Source: UBA3478 sp964217345
GTDB lineage: Bacteria > Bacteroidota > Bacteroidia > Flavobacteriales > Flavobacteriaceae
Assembly (NCBI GenBank): GCA_964217345.1
Contig: CAXPJI010000019.1
Coordinates: 1 to 51,834, forward strand
Direction: 5' to 3'
Length of the DNA stretch: 51,834 nt
Made by a program: the position numbers and the translations under genes. This document shows, piece by piece, positions 48,543-51,834 of the stretch (positions are counted from its first letter, which is position 1; every line of letters begins with the position of its first letter). Under the pieces are notes generated by a model. It was not told the DNA's origin. It saw only the letters and a program-made list of their open reading frames with translations, and searched no databases.

Positions 48543-51362
48543 ATGGTTAGACCCTCTAAAATAGGATTTTCAATTGGTATTACACAGCGAATAGCGAGGT
48601 CTGTGTTGATACTATTTTTCTTTGTTTCTGGATTTTCTGAGGCGCAGTATACCCCCTTAGTTCAGAATTACCCGCCAGAGCAATATGGCGCAGACAATCA
48701 GAATTGGGCAATAGAACAGTCAGATAGCGGAATGTTGTTTGTCGCAAATCAATCGCGAGTCTTGCTGTTTGATGGAAATCGTTGGGAATCAGTTTTTGTC
48801 CCGAACGCACAAAATATTCGCTCGATTAAGGTCGTTGAAGATCGATTGTACGTGGGAGGCTCTATGAGCATAGGGTTTTACCAGATTACTCCCCGCGGAC
48901 TTGAAGATTACAGCGAAATAAAAGGACTAGAATACCAAAACATTGATGTGGGAGAAGAGTTTTGGAACATTACATATCTAGACGAACGATTATTTCTTCA
49001 GTCGAAGCGCGCCATTTATGAAGTTGTAGAGAATCAACTTATCCTACGCACTCCTTTTGAATCAGATCGTCCAGAATCTTTTATTCACAATGAGGAGCTT
49101 TATTTTTTCTCCTCGAAGGAGGCGATTCAATTTTCTTCAGGAGAGTATCGTCGTTTTGAGTTGCCAGAACTTTCGAGTGCCTTTGTGGGAATTTATCAGC
49201 GCAACGAGGCCCAGTTTCTCGTCAATGAAACGGGAGAGACTTATCGTCTTAACAGTGGAAAGCTTATCAAAGAAGCGAATCCGTTTGTAGATCTAAAGAA
49301 TTCTGACCAGATCTATGATTTGATACAATTAAAAAACGGTTATCTGGTAGTTGGAACCATTTCTTCAGGCCTTCATACTTACGACGCCGAAGGCAATCTG
49401 TTGCATGTTTTAGACAAAAGAAATGGCCTCAATAACAACACCGTACTCAGTTTGTTTCAGAGTGTTACAGGGAGAGTTTGGGTTGCCTTAGACCAAGGAA
49501 TTGCCTCGTTCGTCCCTGATTCAAACCTGAGCGAGTTCAGGTTTGGGTTTGAAGACATAGGAGTGGTGTATACCGCCGTAAATCACCGCGATAATTTATA
49601 CATTGGAACGAACCAGGGGCTTTATCGATTTAATAAAAAAGTACGTCAGTTTGAATTTGTAACGGGCACAAGGGGACAGGTCTGGAATTTAAAGGCTTTT
49701 GGGACTCAGCTTTATTGTTTTCATGACAAGGGATTGTTTGAAATAAGCGACTCTCAGGCGATCTTGGTTGATATCCAGACAGGCTATTGGGGCGCTAGCA
49801 GGCATCAAGATTCAGAAGATTCTTTCTCCTATGTTTTAGGTGGCTATGACGGAATCTATATTTATCGACCGAACCAAACTCCAGCGGTAATAAAGGTAGA
49901 AGGCTTCAATACACCATCACGTTTTGTAGAGCTTCTTGAGGATTTTATTGTCGTTAATCACGAAAGTCTCGGGGTTTTCTTGCTTGATTTTGATTGGAAT
50001 AATCTCGTCATTCATTCTGAAAAACATATTCCTGCTTTAGGTACAGCAAGCAGCTTGTTTTTGTTTGACAGAGAACTTTATTACAAAAGCTCTGAGGGGG
50101 TCTTTAAAGTTGAAAAGGGAGCGTTAAGGTACCATCGAGAACTTACGGAGCTTGTTTCAGACCCTGTTGCTCGTCCCTTGCAAAATTCATATCAACGAAA
50201 AGAGGTTTCATTTCTTTCGAAGAACAAGATTGTTCGCCTCAATAAATTAGAGTCAGGAGAGTACGATGCTATTGAAGAGGTTTTGCCAGAAACCCGCCTC
50301 ACTTCATTTGGTGTTAGCGGCTTTGAGAACATTAACGCGATTGGCACTTATGAATATATGATCGGACTGAAGGATGGGTTTTTAGTCCTCAACACAAACC
50401 GAAATGCCGAGGCGCCAACATCTTTCCCTGTTTGGCCTTTGAATGTAGAGGTTGCACGGCAAGATGAATTTGTAAGTCTTCTGCCTGACGAGCCGCACTT
50501 TCTAAAGGCTGAAGAATCTACGATCAGAGTTAGATATACACACCCTAGCTTTAGTGAGAGATACCCGCCAGCTTATGAGTATCAGTTGATATCAGATCAA
50601 GATACCATTATAGATCGGTCGTTAAGCACTATTAAGACTTACTATAATTTGCAACCAGGAAGTTATTCGCTTTCTACAAGGGTTTTAGGCATTAGGGGAG
50701 AAACAATAGCCTTGTCTCAATCAATACGTTTTGAAATTGCCAAACCTTGGTATCAAACGGTACAGTTTACACTCTATCTTATATTTTCAGGGTTCATCAT
50801 ATCTTTTTTAGCTTCAGCACTTGTGAGAGCTATATACAAAAGAAGAGAGCGAAAAATTAGAGAAGAGAATGAGCGGCTTTTAGAGACGAACCAGCTTCGA
50901 GAAGAGAATCGAGTTAGTCAACTAAAGAACAAACATCTCGAAAATGAGTTAGAGCTTCGAAAGCGTGAGTTAACTGGGGTTTATGAAGCTGAAATTAGAA
51001 GAAATGCACTTCTTAAAGATCTTAAAGCACAAATTGGTAAAGCTAAATCTGAAAAACCAGTAGAGGAAATCACAGCCCTAATTGACAAGCAGCTAGAAGA
51101 TGACAGTGATTGGACTAAATTTGAATCTGCTTTTAACGAATTAGATTTTGAATTTATTGCGAATCTCAACAAGCGCCATCAAGGTCTAACCAGACAGGAG
51201 GTTCGACTACTCGTTTATATACGACTTAATCTTTCGAACAAGGAAATTTCAGAACTCCTGAATATTGGTTTGAAGAGTGTAGAAATGAAAAGATATCGAG
51301 TCAGAAAGAAGTTGGGACTTGAAAAATCTCAAAACCTATCAGAGTACATACACTCCTTTTAG
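48543..51362 (+). CDS. transmembrane one-component regulator: propeller sensor, Y_Y_Y domain, coiled coil and LuxR-type HTH
   Basis: A 939-residue membrane-spanning regulator. Order: signal peptide (about 1-36); periplasmic beta-propeller repeats of the two-component-regulator type (about 40-620, for example GRVWVALDQGI and LYIGTNQGLYRF); a Y_Y_Y Ig-like domain (about 640-735); one transmembrane helix (about 740-765); a coiled coil of Glu/Arg/Leu heptads (about 770-835); and a LuxR-family helix-turn-helix (about 880-939, with NKEISELLNIGLKSVEMKRYRVRKKLG). There is no histidine kinase or receiver domain, so it probably senses an extracellular glycan or surface signal and binds DNA directly. 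A TATCTTTA box lies 13 nt upstream. Confidence 0.9.
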   Translation: MVRPSKIGFSIGITQRIARSVLILFFFVSGFSEAQYTPLVQNYPPEQYGADNQNWAIEQSDSGMLFVANQSRVLLFDGNRWESVFVPNAQNIRSIKVVEDRLYVGGSMSIGFYQITPRGLEDYSEIKGLEYQNIDVGEEFWNITYLDERLFLQSKRAIYEVVENQLILRTPFESDRPESFIHNEELYFFSSKEAIQFSSGEYRRFELPELSSAFVGIYQRNEAQFLVNETGETYRLNSGKLIKEANPFVDLKNSDQIYDLIQLKNGYLVVGTISSGLHTYDAEGNLLHVLDKRNGLNNNTVLSLFQSVTGRVWVALDQGIASFVPDSNLSEFRFGFEDIGVVYTAVNHRDNLYIGTNQGLYRFNKKVRQFEFVTGTRGQVWNLKAFGTQLYCFHDKGLFEISDSQAILVDIQTGYWGASRHQDSEDSFSYVLGGYDGIYIYRPNQTPAVIKVEGFNTPSRFVELLEDFIVVNHESLGVFLLDFDWNNLVIHSEKHIPALGTASSLFLFDRELYYKSSEGVFKVEKGALRYHRELTELVSDPVARPLQNSYQRKEVSFLSKNKIVRLNKLESGEYDAIEEVLPETRLTSFGVSGFENINAIGTYEYMIGLKDGFLVLNTNRNAEAPTSFPVWPLNVEVARQDEFVSLLPDEPHFLKAEESTIRVRYTHPSFSERYPPAYEYQLISDQDTIIDRSLSTIKTYYNLQPGSYSLSTRVLGIRGETIALSQSIRFEIAKPWYQTVQFTLYLIFSGFIISFLASALVRAIYKRRERKIREENERLLETNQLREENRVSQLKNKHLENELELRKRELTGVYEAEIRRNALLKDLKAQIGKAKSEKPVEEITALIDKQLEDDSDWTKFESAFNELDFEFIANLNKRHQGLTRQEVRLLVYIRLNLSNKEISELLNIGLKSVEMKRYRVRKKLGLEKSQNLSEYIHSF

Positions 51363-51547
51363 CCCTACAATTACTCTACAAAATATCAAGAACTATTTTA
51401 TAACTAGCTGATTTTGTGAGATTTGCAGAAAGACGCCTTTGTTCACTGCTCTACAATGAAGTACAACCAAACCAAATAGTTATTAATTTTATAAGGTTCG
51501 AAAATAACGATTCGTATAACCTTAGATAATTAATAATTGAAACAGTT
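51363..51547. promoter_or_regulatory. 185-bp intergenic region with an imperfect dyad (51492-51524)
   Basis: TAAGGTT at 51492 is inverted as AACCTTA at 51518, with inner CGAA and TTCG also complementary and a 3-nt bulge. It lies 23 nt before the lipoprotein ATG. CTCTACAA occurs twice in the region. No clear TAnnTTTG box is seen. It may be an operator or leader hairpin for the downstream gene. Confidence 0.35.
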
Positions 51548-51834
51548 ATGAAAACAAAAAAATTGCATTCGTTTAGTGCGCGACTAATGAGTATAATGGC
51601 GTTCGCTTTTGTACTTTTTATCGCCTCTTGCGAAAAGGATGATCCAACCCCTGAGCCTCAAGCAACTTGTGATGACGGAATTCAGAACGGAGACGAAACA
51701 GGAATTGACTGTGGAGGTTCATGTTCAGCTTGTGAGGAGCCTTCTAATATGGCATCCCCTGATTTAAACTCTGGCACAGTTGATATGGAGGAAGATGGTA
51801 TGGGACCTGATTTCTCTGCAGACAATGAAATAAC
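51548..51834 (+). CDS. lipoprotein, 5' part only
   Basis: The first 95 residues of a protein cut by the right edge. The basic N-terminus and hydrophobic helix end in a lipobox-like IASC (Cys at about 28), followed by a Pro/Asp-rich linker and CDDGIQNGDETGIDCGGSC, a Cys-rich motif seen in many Bacteroidota surface proteins between the lipid anchor and a large functional domain. The functional domain lies outside the window. Its position after the propeller regulator suggests, but does not show, regulation by it. Confidence 0.82.
   Translation, partial: MKTKKLHSFSARLMSIMAFAFVLFIASCEKDDPTPEPQATCDDGIQNGDETGIDCGGSCSACEEPSNMASPDLNSGTVDMEEDGMGPDFSADNEI

Noticed and set aside
1..51834. CRISPR arrays, insertion sequences, prophage or integron genes
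   Set aside because: I found no regularly spaced repeats, no transposase or integrase reading frame and no phage structural genes in either strand.

Overview
The window looks like a piece of a Flavobacteriales (Bacteroidota) chromosome, probably from a marine free-living species. Three things point that way. Many genes carry the Bacteroidota -7 promoter element TAnnTTTG. Several families are typical of that group: DUF4837 and DUF1835 proteins, a YceD-rpmF-fabH-accB-accC cluster, a three-gene succinate dehydrogenase, Asp-box/sortilin-like secreted proteins, and a beta-propeller sensor fused to a LuxR-type helix-turn-helix. Shine-Dalgarno sequences are mostly absent. Nearly all genes are housekeeping. 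I see no insertion sequence, phage gene, CRISPR array or broken gene. Genes are packed very tightly, and several convergent pairs touch or overlap at their stop codons.

Layout. 1-6.0 kb: a partial M23 peptidase, tatA, the pgk / lytic transglycosylase / DUF4837 operon, holB and a small membrane protein. 6.1-9.2 kb: the ybeY-mnmG-methyltransferase operon, which carries two parS-like centromere sites. 9.3-16.4 kb: gltX, glnS, folB, tRNA-Cys, rnr, a 400-bp AT-rich gap, rpiB and an ElaA-like acetyltransferase. 16.4-24.1 kb: a six-gene leftward run from a universal stress protein through a SulP anion transporter, an MBL hydrolase, an S8 protease and an M1 peptidase to rnpA. 24-31 kb: lepA, dusB, an FtsX/LolC-like permease, rbfA, a CAU-anticodon tRNA and several poorly known envelope proteins. 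31-36.5 kb: a methyltransferase and a DUF2306-like membrane protein, an exported Tat-lipoprotein TIM-barrel protein, a sugar porter, a small lipoprotein and a sodium:solute symporter. 36.5-42 kb: riboflavin synthase, pdxA, YceD, rpmF, fabH, accB and accC (vitamin and fatty-acid synthesis). 42-45.6 kb: succinate dehydrogenase. 45.7-51.8 kb: a large secreted Asp-box protein, a membrane-bound one-component regulator and the start of a lipoprotein gene.

Themes. The two parS-like sites next to mnmG, with rnpA and an AT-rich gap nearby, suggest this segment lies in the origin-proximal domain of the chromosome. At four loci, back-to-back divergent -7 boxes lie only 5-9 bp apart. At six genes the -7 box ends only 4-5 nt before the start codon, which predicts leaderless or nearly leaderless mRNAs. 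Both patterns are visible in the sequence; their function is inference.
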